Shown here: positions 56,850 to 64,000 of the stretch, one piece after another
Layout of the letters: every line of letters starts with the position of its first letter
How positions within the stretch are numbered: the stretch's first letter is position 1
Assembly: GCF_003231285.1 (NCBI RefSeq)
Contig: NZ_QKNS01000001.1
Span: forward strand, 434,001-498,000
Reading direction: 5' to 3'
Length of the DNA: 64,000 nt
Origin: Hymenobacter sediminis
GTDB lineage: Bacteria > Bacteroidota > Bacteroidia > Cytophagales > Hymenobacteraceae
Notes under the pieces: model-generated
The model's database searches: none
What the model was told of the DNA's origin: nothing
What the model saw: only the letters and a program-made list of their open reading frames with translations
Translations under genes and position numbers: made by a program

Positions 56850-57677
56850 TCAGATGCGCAGCACCGGGAAGCGGGCCTGCACCAGCATATATAGGCCGTA
56901 GGCCATCAGGCCCAGAGCTACCACAGCCAGCACTACCGGACCCATGGAGGCTAACAGGTCGAAGGCTTCGTCGGTGGTGCCCACGGCCTCAGCGCGCGAC
57001 TGTTGGCCCGCCTGCACAAAGAAATAGCCGATAATACCCATTACAATGCCGCGGGCTGTGTAGCCTACCTGCCCGGTACGGTACACCACGCGCTGCTGAT
57101 TGGCCGGCAGGCCGCTGGCATTCACGTGCTTATGAAACTTGCCGGAGTAAGCCCGATAGATCTGGTAGATGCCGCCTCCGATGATAGCCAGGCCGAGCGC
57201 CATGATAATCCACTCGCCGCCGGGCCAGCTAAGCACTTTGGCCGTGAAGGTTTGCTGACCGTTGCTGCCAGAACTGGCGGTGCCGTTCATGGCCAACTGG
57301 GCCGCAAACCAAGCCAAGCTGGCATAAAGTAAGCCGCTACCCGCGTAGCCCAGGCGTCGGCCAATGCCCTTCGCGCCGGAGCCCTTGTCTTCCGTGTCCA
57401 GCAGGGCCTGCGTAAAGCGCCACACGATGTAGCCTACCAGTCCGAAGGCCACCAAACCTAGCAGCACTTGTCCGCCAGGCAGGTCTTGCAAGGTCTGGAC
57501 CGCCTCTTTTTTATCGGCGGTCTGGCCACCTTTCTGGCCCGAGGCGGCCAGCAGCGCCAGTAAGCCCATTAACAGGTACACAATGCCTTTGGCCGCGAAG
57601 CCAAAGCGGGCCAGCGCCCGAATGCCCGAGGAAGGCGACGTCGGGACGGCGGAAAGAATAGTGTTAGAAGCAGTCAT
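56850..57677 (-). CDS. DUF1206 family membrane protein
   Basis: 275 residues with six membrane helices arranged as three copies of the ~70-residue DUF1206 unit: ALARFGFAAKGIVYLLMGLLAL, GRRLGYAGSGLLYASLAWFAAQLA, and TGQVGYTARGIVMGIIGYFFVQ each begin a two-helix repeat. Polar linkers contain Gly/Ser-rich and Lys-rich stretches. The function of the family is unknown. It is followed upstream by the SLOG-like gene on the same strand, 48 bases apart. Confidence 0.92.
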   Translation of the reverse strand: MTASNTILSAVPTSPSSGIRALARFGFAAKGIVYLLMGLLALLAASGQKGGQTADKKEAVQTLQDLPGGQVLLGLVAFGLVGYIVWRFTQALLDTEDKGSGAKGIGRRLGYAGSGLLYASLAWFAAQLAMNGTASSGSNGQQTFTAKVLSWPGGEWIIMALGLAIIGGGIYQIYRAYSGKFHKHVNASGLPANQQRVVYRTGQVGYTARGIVMGIIGYFFVQAGQQSRAEAVGTTDEAFDLLASMGPVVLAVVALGLMAYGLYMLVQARFPVLRI

Positions 57678-57724
57678 GGAATAGCAAGGTTGGATGAAGT
57701 ACAGCCAACTCTACGCATGAAAGC

Positions 57725-58309
57725 TCAGCTAGGGTTAGTTTGCGCCGCAGCGGAGTGCGCCAGCAGCCCCGGGGGCTGGTAAATACGGGCGCCCCGCCGG
57801 ATAAGAGCCGCATTTTCGGGCAGGTCGAGGGTCACGATGGGTTTGTTGCGGGCCGCCTCGCTCTGCAGCAGACGGTCTAGGTTGCCGCCGGGCCTGACAA
57901 ACGGGACGAAAAAACGGTCGGCCAAGTCGGCCAGAAGTAAGTCGCGGATGTCGGAGGTTTCCTGAGTTACGGTGCTGACATTGGGTTCGAAGGGTGATAC
58001 AAATAGCAGTCGGCCCAACTGAATATCCCGCTCATACTCAAACTGCACCGTGGGCTGAATGCCTCGGCCCAGCACGTACACAATGGGCTGCAACACATCC
58101 TGCCGCAAGAACCGAAACACCGACTGCTCCATTCGGGAGTTGAAGCCCGATACCACGCAATAGCCCAGCTGGCGTTGCTCCATGGCCCATAGGTAGGTAG
58201 TGCGCTCAATGCTGACCGGATACTGGCGGGAGCACAACAGCGCCGTTTTCGGCAACCGCAGCAGCGCCGTATTCCCTACCATCCGAAGTTCATCCGCCGA
58301 CGTCCTCAT
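57725..58309 (-). CDS. SLOG/DprA-like Rossmann protein
   Basis: 194 residues. ALLCSRQYP, a following helix, GYCVVSGFNSRMEQSVFRFLRQDVLQPIVYVLGRGI and LLFVSPFEP follow the beta-alpha order of the SLOG superfamily (DprA/Smf, LOG, TIR-associated nucleotide sensors). The canonical GSR and GGxxGID motifs are altered (CSRQ, SGFNSRME). It could bind a nucleotide or nucleic acid. It is much shorter than DprA and lacks its extra domains. The gene may be co-transcribed with the DUF1206 gene. Confidence 0.58.
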   Translation of the reverse strand: MRTSADELRMVGNTALLRLPKTALLCSRQYPVSIERTTYLWAMEQRQLGYCVVSGFNSRMEQSVFRFLRQDVLQPIVYVLGRGIQPTVQFEYERDIQLGRLLFVSPFEPNVSTVTQETSDIRDLLLADLADRFFVPFVRPGGNLDRLLQSEAARNKPIVTLDLPENAALIRRGARIYQPPGLLAHSAAAQTNPS

Positions 58310-58693
58310 AACACCCTGTCTGGCATTAAGTTATAGATATTATTTAATTAGTTATATAATTGTGAGCAATAGCTATTTGGTTAGGGGGTTTGGAGAAAGG
58401 ACAGTGAGAAGTAAGCAGCATGCTAAAGGGCCCAGAAGCTGGCTGTGTAGCACTAGGGTAGGCATCAGTACGACATTCTTTTGCTAGTAACGGAGTGGAG
58501 TGGTGTTACTGATATTTAACCTATTAATTATCAACAGATAAAAAGATTCTGGCTTGCCGCCGACGGTGCAGGCTGTGGCAACTGCTCATCAGGTTGCGGA
58601 TTGCGCAGGGGGTAGCAAAAACCGCGTCTGGCTCAGCAGGAATATGCCCCGCATTGAGTATCATTGATTATTGCTTGTGGACCCCTTATTCCG
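58310..58693. other. 384-bp A/T-rich gene-free region
   Basis: Between divergent genes. It is markedly A/T-rich around 58325-58370 and 58505-58545, as expected of promoter DNA, but no exact TAnnTTTG element was recognised. No coding frame supported. Confidence 0.6.
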
Positions 58694-60229
58694 ATGGATG
58701 ATTTAAGAACTACCCTGAGTACCTTTTCGGCTGATGAGTGCAAGGAGTTTCGGCAGTTTATTCAGCGGCAGCGGCGCAAGCAGAAAGGCCGGATGGACGT
58801 GCGCCTCTGCGACTTGCTGCTGCACCAGAAGGAATACACCACCGAGGAACTGCTGACCCGGCTCTACCCCGAGGAGCCCAACGCGGTGGCCTACTACGCC
58901 CTGCGTAAGCGCCTTATGCGCCACCTGACCGACTATCTGCTGCTGCGCCAGCGCCAGCAGGACCCCACGGCAGCATCCTCGGTGCGCGGGCTCCTTACTC
59001 TGGCCCAGTACCTGTTTGAGGTAGGCGTGCCGCGCCTGGCCTGGAGCACGGTGCGCAAAGCCGAGAAGCTGGCCTGCCAGAACGAGCAGTATGAGCTGCT
59101 GAACACCGTATATAACCTCCAGATTGCCCAGGCCGGCAGCAAGTACGCCGACGACCTGCTGGACATTATTCAGCGCCGCAACCTCAACAAAAAAGCCGCC
59201 GACGAGGAGGAGCGCGCCAACATTGCCGATAGCCTCATTCGGCAGCGGCTGCGGCAGGCGCGGGTGAAAGGCCGGGCCGGAGAGTCGTTCGATACCATTC
59301 TGCAGGACGTGCTGCGCGAGTATGATCTGCAGGAAGCCTTTGCCCGGCGCCCGGCCTTGCTCTACCGGCTCATGTCGATTGCCCGAGCGGCCATGTTGGT
59401 ACGGCGCGACTACCTCTCGTTTGCGCCCTTCGTGATGCGCTGCTACCACCTCATGGAGAAGCGCCACGGCTTTCAACCGGCTCACCGCGAGGCCCAGTTA
59501 GGGTTGCTCTACATGATTGCGCATTCCTTGTACCGTACCCGCCGCTTCCGCGAATCGGTGGAGTATTTGGAGCGGCTGCGGGCGGTGCTGGAAAGCGGAC
59601 CCAAGCTGGAATCGACGGGGCTGCGGGCGCGCTACACCTTCCTGCTGGCTGCCAACTATGCTTTCCTGCGCCGCAACGCCGACAGCATTCGGCTGCTGGA
59701 AGACATTCTGCGCACTCCCCTCTCACCCCGCGACCAACTGACGGCCCGGCTGGGGTTGGGCTTTCACTACTTCGCCGAAGGACAGTTTCAGAAAACCAAC
59801 CAGGCCTTGCTAGGCATCGGCCGCACCGACCACTGGTGCGAGCAGGAAATGGGGGTAGAGTGGGTGCTCAACCGCAATATGGGTGAGATGCTGACCCAGC
59901 TAGAACTTGGCAACCCCGATCTGGCCCTGAACCGCCTGCGCGCTATTGAGCGGCTGATTAAAGAACGGTTCGGACCCGATGGCGGTGGCTACGCGGCTGT
60001 GCTCTACTACCTGCAGCTAGTGCGCGACATTGTGGATGAGCCAGAGCTGGCCCGCACACCAGCCTTCGCCGAGCGGGCCGCTCAGATTCCGGCCTTTGTG
60101 CCCTTGGAACAAGAAGACTTACAGGCCCTGAGCTTCTACAGCTGGCTCGAAGCCCGCATTCAGTCCCGGCCTTATTATGAGGTACTGCTGGAACTGGCCG
60201 GCGCCACTGAAGCGGTGCCAGCGGGGTAG
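58694..60229 (+). CDS. helical repeat (TPR-like) protein
   Basis: 511 residues, soluble, almost entirely helical. The N-terminal ~100 residues are basic (FRQFIQRQRRKQKGRMDVRLCDLL, YALRKRLMRHLTDYLLLRQRQQ). The rest shows TPR-like helix pairs (ESVEYLERLRAVLESG, FLLAANYAFLRRNADSIRLLEDIL, LTARLGLGFHYFAEGQFQKTNQAL). ATG 58694 (MDDLRTTLS) is preferred to a TTG at 58664. Large proteins of this type recur in Hymenobacter-like genomes without a known function. Confidence 0.78.
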   Translation: MDDLRTTLSTFSADECKEFRQFIQRQRRKQKGRMDVRLCDLLLHQKEYTTEELLTRLYPEEPNAVAYYALRKRLMRHLTDYLLLRQRQQDPTAASSVRGLLTLAQYLFEVGVPRLAWSTVRKAEKLACQNEQYELLNTVYNLQIAQAGSKYADDLLDIIQRRNLNKKAADEEERANIADSLIRQRLRQARVKGRAGESFDTILQDVLREYDLQEAFARRPALLYRLMSIARAAMLVRRDYLSFAPFVMRCYHLMEKRHGFQPAHREAQLGLLYMIAHSLYRTRRFRESVEYLERLRAVLESGPKLESTGLRARYTFLLAANYAFLRRNADSIRLLEDILRTPLSPRDQLTARLGLGFHYFAEGQFQKTNQALLGIGRTDHWCEQEMGVEWVLNRNMGEMLTQLELGNPDLALNRLRAIERLIKERFGPDGGGYAAVLYYLQLVRDIVDEPELARTPAFAERAAQIPAFVPLEQEDLQALSFYSWLEARIQSRPYYEVLLELAGATEAVPAG

Positions 60230-60280
60230 CCACCCTGTCCACCTCAGGCGGTGCTGATCGGTCCCAAACTACTTCGCTTG

Positions 60281-60378
60281 AACGTCATGTCGAGCCCCGC
60301 GAGACATCTTGCGTGCTAACGTTGCTAGGCTACTCCAACGATTCGAGCGAGATGTCTCGCGGGGCGAGACAGGACGTT
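60281..60378. repeat. palindromic interspersed repeat (AACGTCATGTCGAG... type)
   Basis: 29-base arms (60281-60309, 60350-60378) pair with three to four mismatches around a 40-base centre. The outer AACGTCATG...CATCTTGCG and the inner GCGTGCTAACGTT look like the intergenic palindromic repeat I recall from many Hymenobacter genomes. That recollection could not be checked. It sits between convergent genes, before a normal terminator. Confidence 0.65.
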
Positions 60379-60408
60379 CTTCACCGTTTGCCTACCCCTT
60401 AAGAACGC

Positions 60409-60442
60409 GAAAAGCCTCGGCTAGTAGTAGCCGGGGCTTTTC
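60409..60442 (+). terminator. terminator after the helical repeat gene
   Basis: GAAAAGCCTCGGCT / AGCCGGGGCTTTTC, 14 bp with one pair that is G-U only in plus-strand RNA, then TTTT. The wobble marks the plus strand as the functional direction. Confidence 0.78.
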
Positions 60443-60461
60443 ATTTTACTCTGAAGCAGAA

Positions 60462-60791
60462 CTAGTCGTTCTTGGTAGCAGCGTTGATTTCAGCTTTGGC
60501 GTCGGCGGCAGCCTCTTTGGATTCGGCTTTCACTTCAGCAGCGGCGGCATCGGTTTTGGCTTCGGCTTTGTCGGCAGCGTTTTCAATGGCGTCACCGGTT
60601 TTTTCGGCGGCAGCTTCGGTTTCGTTAGCGGCGTTAGTAGCTTCGGCCGAGGCAGCGTCGCCTACGTTTTCAGCGGCAGCTTCGGTGTGCTCACCGGCGG
60701 CTTCAGCATTTTGTTTGCCTTCTTGAGTGCAAGAGGTAGCGGAGAAAGCAACGGCGGCAGCAACGAACAGGGACTTGAAGAGGGTTTTCAT
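60462..60791 (-). CDS. Ala/Glu/Lys-rich LEA-like lipoprotein
   Basis: 109 residues. Signal with lipobox SATSC (Cys20), then a highly repetitive helical region of A, E, K, D and N (HTEAAAENVGDAASAEATNAANETEAAAEKTGDAIENAAD) with 11-residue periodicity like LEA/apolipoprotein-type helices. Likely an extended amphipathic or coiled helix in the periplasm; stress protection is a possible role by analogy only. ATG 60791 (MKTLFKSLFVAA) is chosen. Confidence 0.8.
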   Translation of the reverse strand: MKTLFKSLFVAAAVAFSATSCTQEGKQNAEAAGEHTEAAAENVGDAASAEATNAANETEAAAEKTGDAIENAADKAEAKTDAAAAEVKAESKEAAADAKAEINAATKND

Positions 60792-60978
60792 GGGCGTGTG
60801 TAGAATAAGGTAAAGGGTGTGAAGCACAACAGCTAGCGTTGTATAATGCTTAATAGCCGCCTCTTAGGAAGGTAACCCGAACCATAGTGAAAGTTTTCTT
60901 CCGTGCTTTGTGCCCTCAACTTCTGAACTGCTCGCGCGTACTGCCGCCTACCCCTTTTCTCTTCCTGAATCCGCTTCT

Positions 60979-61428
60979 ATGCTTTTCCGACTTCCTTTGC
61001 TGGCTTGCCTGCTCTTCGCTACCCATCTGGCGGTGGCCCAGGCCAACGACGGCTTTCAGCGGCGCGATGGAAGCATGTACCTGATTCGCAACGGAGAAAC
61101 CCGGCCCATGACCCGCGACGTGCGCCTACCCAATGGCCGCCTCATCACCCGCGACGGATTTGTGGTAGCCCGCGACGGAAAGCGTACCGAACTGAAGGAC
61201 GGGCAAGGCTGCACGCTGCTCGGTGAGCCGGTCGCTATCCGTCCGCAGCCCGATGGCCGGCTGCTATTGGCCACCAGTGTGGCCCCGCGCCCTGCCGCTC
61301 CGGCAGCCCCTGTCAGCTACTCAGAGGCTGTTTGGCGCTGGCTGGAGGGTAGGGGAAAAGGCAAGGGCCGAGGCAGAGGCAAAGGCCACGAGAAGTTTAA
61401 GCATAAGCACAAACACGACGATGATTGA
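60979..61428 (+). CDS. exported DUF6799 protein with basic tail
   Basis: 149 residues. Signal peptide MLFRLPLLACLLFATHLAVAQ. Then two imperfect copies of the DUF6799 unit (MYLIRNGETRPMTRDVRLPNGRLITRDGFVVARDGKRTELKDGQGC) with paired 'NG...MT.D..L.NG' turns. The C-terminal ~35 residues are extremely basic (GKGKGRGRGKGHEKFKHKHKHDDD) and His-rich at the end, which could bind metal or polyanions. ATG 60979 is chosen for the signal peptide. Confidence 0.8.
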   Translation: MLFRLPLLACLLFATHLAVAQANDGFQRRDGSMYLIRNGETRPMTRDVRLPNGRLITRDGFVVARDGKRTELKDGQGCTLLGEPVAIRPQPDGRLLLATSVAPRPAAPAAPVSYSEAVWRWLEGRGKGKGRGRGKGHEKFKHKHKHDDD

Positions 61429-61442
61429 GCCCTGGCGGTAGG

Positions 61443-63503
61443 TCAGTCTTTCACTTCGTCGCCGTCCCGATCAATGAAAAACGTGCGCCCTTGCTGCGTT
61501 ACGCGGGCTCGGCCCTGAGCATCAAAATCAGTGGCGCTGGCGTAGCGCCCAAAAGGAGCCATGCCCACCGTCGTATCTGCTAGGTATTCGGGCCGGATAA
61601 AGGTGAAGTAGCCTTTGGTTTTTACCCGGGCCAGGTCCTGATCAAACGAATAGGCTTCCTGAAAGATGACCGGGGCCGAAGCCGGCTCATCGGGGCCACT
61701 GATGTAGTGCCAGCCCCGGTAGTCGAGCACGGCGGCATAGCCCTGGGAAAAGTCGCGGGCAGCATAGTAATAGGCGCCGAACTCCTCACCCCCCGTGTCA
61801 ATAAAGGTGTAGGCTTTGCCAACCCTGGCCCGCGCGAAACTGCCGGAGTAGGGGTACAGGGCATCGTACGCGGGCTTGATGATTTCCGTGCCATCATCCT
61901 GCACGAAGCCAAACACGCCGTTCAGCTCCACTACTGCCTTCCCCTGGTGAAAGGTATCAATGCGGGCGTAGCGGGCGGGTAACAGGGTGTCGCCATCGGG
62001 TGTCAGCAATCCGTAGCGGCCTTGCTGCTGAAAAGGTACTGGTGCTTCTGGCGCTCCGCAACGGGTAATGCCCACGGCCAGTAGCAAGGTCATCAGGCCG
62101 CCACCTGCTATGTATGCAAGCTGGCGCGGCTGGCGGCGTACCTGAGCTAACCAAGGCTTTATGCCGCTGCTTACCCGGCGCAGGGCGGGCCGCCACCGGT
62201 TGAGACCAGCCAGAAACTGCTGCCGCGCTTCGGCGGGCCGCCCAAACTGAGGGCGACGGGGCGGTGCTGCCGTACCGGTAGGGTTGGCCGGGCTAATGGG
62301 GGTAGCACTGGCAGCAGGCTCCGCAGCAGGCGGTGCCGGTGTCGGGGTTGCGGCTGGCTCAGGGGGGAGGGTAGGGGTAGGCGGAATTGCCGTGCTGCCT
62401 GGCGGTAATACTGTCGGGGCTGAGGAGAGGCGTTCAATTAGGTTTTCCAGCTGTTGAATCTTGCTGCCCAGCTCCTGGTTGCGACGCTCCAACTCCTGTC
62501 GATAAGCCTGAATGGATGATTCAAGCGCGGCTTTCTCGCGTTTTTCGGCGGCCAGTTGTTGCTGCAGGTCGGGGGCTTCGGTGGCGGCTACGGGGGTAGC
62601 GGCCAGCTGCTGCTGCAGTTGGGCAATGCGCTGCTCCCGCTCGGTTTCACGGGTTTCCATGGCCTGTAGCTGCTGGCTGAGGTCGGCCTGCAGGCTAGTG
62701 CGCAGTTGCTCTAGCTCCTGCTTTTCCTGGCTGCGTGCCTCCAGGTCTACCTCATAGCCTGTGGTGCGCCGGTCCAGCTCATCCACATCTTCGGCCCCCA
62801 GCCACCGCCACAACTGCCCCGCCTTCTGCCGAAACAACGTTGCGGGTCCTGCCACCTCAGCTGGCGAGGCGGTAGGGGGTAGGGGGCTGTCAACCGGTGC
62901 TACCTCGTTATCCAAAGCAAACCCCAAGTTCTGACACAGCTGTTCCAGATCAGTGGGCGTAAGGTCGATTTCGGGGGAAGCCAACTGGGCCAGGCGGCGA
63001 GTGAAGCGGGCCGGGTCAGGAAGCAAATGGAAGGTAGAAGCGGCGGGCACGGCGGCCATGCGCGCTTCTACTTCCGGCCCAAACCGCACGGGGGCGCCAA
63101 ACAGCACCAGCCCGGTAGTAAACTGCAGGTTGGCGGCCTCGGGTGGGAGGTGCGGCGTGAGGTAGGCAGCCAAAGCCGCCCGCTGCTGCTCGAAGCGGTT
63201 GAACGGGTTTTCGGCATCGTCGGGAAGCTCCAGCGGGGCACCATCGAGCAGCCACGTACCCGTGCGTAAATCCGGAATGTGGAGCAGGCCGCCCGCAGGT
63301 ATCAGCTGCAGAACTGTGATGCTGCGCGGGCGCACCACCACGGCATCCAGCCGGTAGTCGGGGCGGGCCGCATCGGGGGCTATGTTGCCCAGCAGCACCG
63401 TGTACGGCGCTCCGGCCTCGGCGCGCAGGGCGGCAGCTACCGCCTCAAACTGCTGCTGTCGGGAGGGAGAGGAAAAAGGAGCCGATTGGTAGGTGTGCAG
63501 CAT
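61443..63503 (-). CDS. NERD-like / coiled-coil / membrane / WG-repeat protein
   Basis: 686 residues from ATG 63503 (ATG 63536 is the alternative). Residues ~10-195 resemble a NERD domain (PDYRLDAVVVRPRSITVLQL ... NPFNRFEQQRAALAAYL), but the expected E-x-K catalytic pair reads Q-L. A coiled coil follows (~240-365, LEQLRTSLQADLSQQLQ, LESSIQAYRQELERRNQELG), then a Pro-rich linker (~370-425), one membrane helix (~465-488, AYIAGGGLMTLLLAVGIT), and C-terminal WG-type repeats (YGLLTPDGDTLLPARYARI, FGFVQDDGTEIIKPAYDAL). The WG part would be outside the cytoplasm. No described protein of this exact architecture is known to me. Confidence 0.75.
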   Translation of the reverse strand: MLHTYQSAPFSSPSRQQQFEAVAAALRAEAGAPYTVLLGNIAPDAARPDYRLDAVVVRPRSITVLQLIPAGGLLHIPDLRTGTWLLDGAPLELPDDAENPFNRFEQQRAALAAYLTPHLPPEAANLQFTTGLVLFGAPVRFGPEVEARMAAVPAASTFHLLPDPARFTRRLAQLASPEIDLTPTDLEQLCQNLGFALDNEVAPVDSPLPPTASPAEVAGPATLFRQKAGQLWRWLGAEDVDELDRRTTGYEVDLEARSQEKQELEQLRTSLQADLSQQLQAMETRETEREQRIAQLQQQLAATPVAATEAPDLQQQLAAEKREKAALESSIQAYRQELERRNQELGSKIQQLENLIERLSSAPTVLPPGSTAIPPTPTLPPEPAATPTPAPPAAEPAASATPISPANPTGTAAPPRRPQFGRPAEARQQFLAGLNRWRPALRRVSSGIKPWLAQVRRQPRQLAYIAGGGLMTLLLAVGITRCGAPEAPVPFQQQGRYGLLTPDGDTLLPARYARIDTFHQGKAVVELNGVFGFVQDDGTEIIKPAYDALYPYSGSFARARVGKAYTFIDTGGEEFGAYYYAARDFSQGYAAVLDYRGWHYISGPDEPASAPVIFQEAYSFDQDLARVKTKGYFTFIRPEYLADTTVGMAPFGRYASATDFDAQGRARVTQQGRTFFIDRDGDEVKD

Positions 63504-63649
63504 AGGGTAATAGAAGGAGCGCAATAACGCGGTCATAACTGGCCGCGCCGGGTTGTACGGCCGTTTTCCGATTGGGGTGTGCCAACTTTTCCGTGCCGGG
63601 GCAAGTATAGACGTTTACCTCTCCCTCAACCGTAGATTTCCTCTTTATT

Positions 63650-64000
63650 ATGGATTCCACCGCCTCAACTCCCCAAACTCCGGCTACGCCTTCCGTACCG
63701 CTCGACGTTACTGATCAGCAAAATTCGGCCCTGCTGGAGGATACCCTGAACCTGCTCAATGCCGGTGCCCCTGACAAAGCTGGGGAAAAAGGCTTGGCCG
63801 AAATTGACCGGTGGGCGGAAGTGCTGCGCGCCTCTGAGCGCCCTGGTCTGGCCAAAATTATTCAGGAGCTAACTATCCTGCGCGAGCAGCTCAGCTCTTC
63901 CGATGCCGAGGCCCACGACATAGCCGAAACGCTGGCCACCCTGGGCGCTGAAACTTCTAAAGTAGCCGACGAAACCTCGGATGGCTACAGTGCCCCGCTA
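63650..64000 (+). CDS. partial hypothetical protein, cut by the window edge
   Basis: An open frame of 117 codons from ATG 63650 (MDSTASTPQTPATPSVPLDV) to the last base of the window with no stop. The N-terminal ~20 residues are Pro/Thr-rich and disordered; the rest is acidic and helical (NSALLEDTLNLLNAG, IIQELTILREQLSSSDAEAHDIAETLATLG). No family recognised from this part. It is divergent from the NERD/WG gene. Confidence 0.72.
   Translation, partial: MDSTASTPQTPATPSVPLDVTDQQNSALLEDTLNLLNAGAPDKAGEKGLAEIDRWAEVLRASERPGLAKIIQELTILREQLSSSDAEAHDIAETLATLGAETSKVADETSDGYSAPL

Overview
The window looks like chromosome of a Hymenobacter-type Cytophagales (phylum Bacteroidota). Reasons visible in the sequence: moderately high GC; repeated Bacteroidota -7 promoter elements (TAnnTTTG) just ahead of genes; a secreted protein with a C-terminal type IX secretion (T9SS) sorting domain; families typical of this phylum (BT_3928-like DoxX protein, DUF1599, DUF3891, DUF6799, fused E1 alpha/beta dehydrogenase, bacilliredoxin YtxJ); and a folP-cdaA gene pair. 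The genus is an inference. I see no phage, transposase, CRISPR array or rRNA.

Layout. 1-0.3 kb: a TPP riboswitch on the minus strand, reading out of the left edge. 0.3-4.8 kb: rlmN, a frameshifted duplicated-domain exported protein, YihY/BrkB, DUF3891. 4.3-8.4 kb: threonine catabolism, with an SDR-type L-threonine dehydrogenase and glycine C-acetyltransferase (kbl) flanking an exported patatin. 8.5-12.6 kb: folP-cdaA-zinc ribbon operon, divergent from DUF1599 and a DoxX-thioredoxin-like protein. 12.6-15.1 kb: ABC permease, shikimate kinase, fatty acid hydroxylase. 15.4-17.8 kb: a large T9SS cargo. 18.4-21.7 kb: exported metallopeptidase - LytS-type kinase - LytTR regulator operon, with a LytTR-like direct repeat upstream and a decayed peptidase C-terminus downstream. 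21.8-33.3 kb: a sensory block of two divergent BLUF photoreceptors, three PAS-type histidine kinases, a receiver protein, DUF389, a methyltransferase and a STAS-like protein.

33.6-38.5 kb: an accessory-looking block (MDR oxidoreductase, cupin, two divergent AraC regulators, SDR). 38.5-39.7 kb has no intact gene but holds the frameshifted remains of an intradiol ring-cleavage dioxygenase. 39.7-41.5 kb: tRNA-Asn, a Rieske-like lipoprotein that has lost its cluster histidines, pheS. 41.8-43.7 kb: three consecutive small exported proteins sharing an undescribed TDYxGRP motif. 43.8-56.7 kb: M16 peptidase, fused 2-oxoacid dehydrogenase E1, small lipoproteins, YtxJ, OsmC, lipA, gcvP and an alanine/saccharopine dehydrogenase-like enzyme; lipA serves the lipoyl-dependent systems to which the E1 enzyme and gcvP belong. 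56.8-64 kb: DUF1206, a SLOG/DprA-like protein, a helical repeat protein, a LEA-like lipoprotein, DUF6799, a NERD-like/coiled-coil/WG-repeat membrane protein and a gene cut by the right edge.

Most gene ends carry large, often perfect hairpins (up to 35 bp). No single obvious new defence or mobile system is present. The strongest candidates for something undescribed are the TDYxGRP protein family, the peptidase-LytS-LytTR operon with its duplicated fragment and operator, and the BLUF pair next to a kinase.
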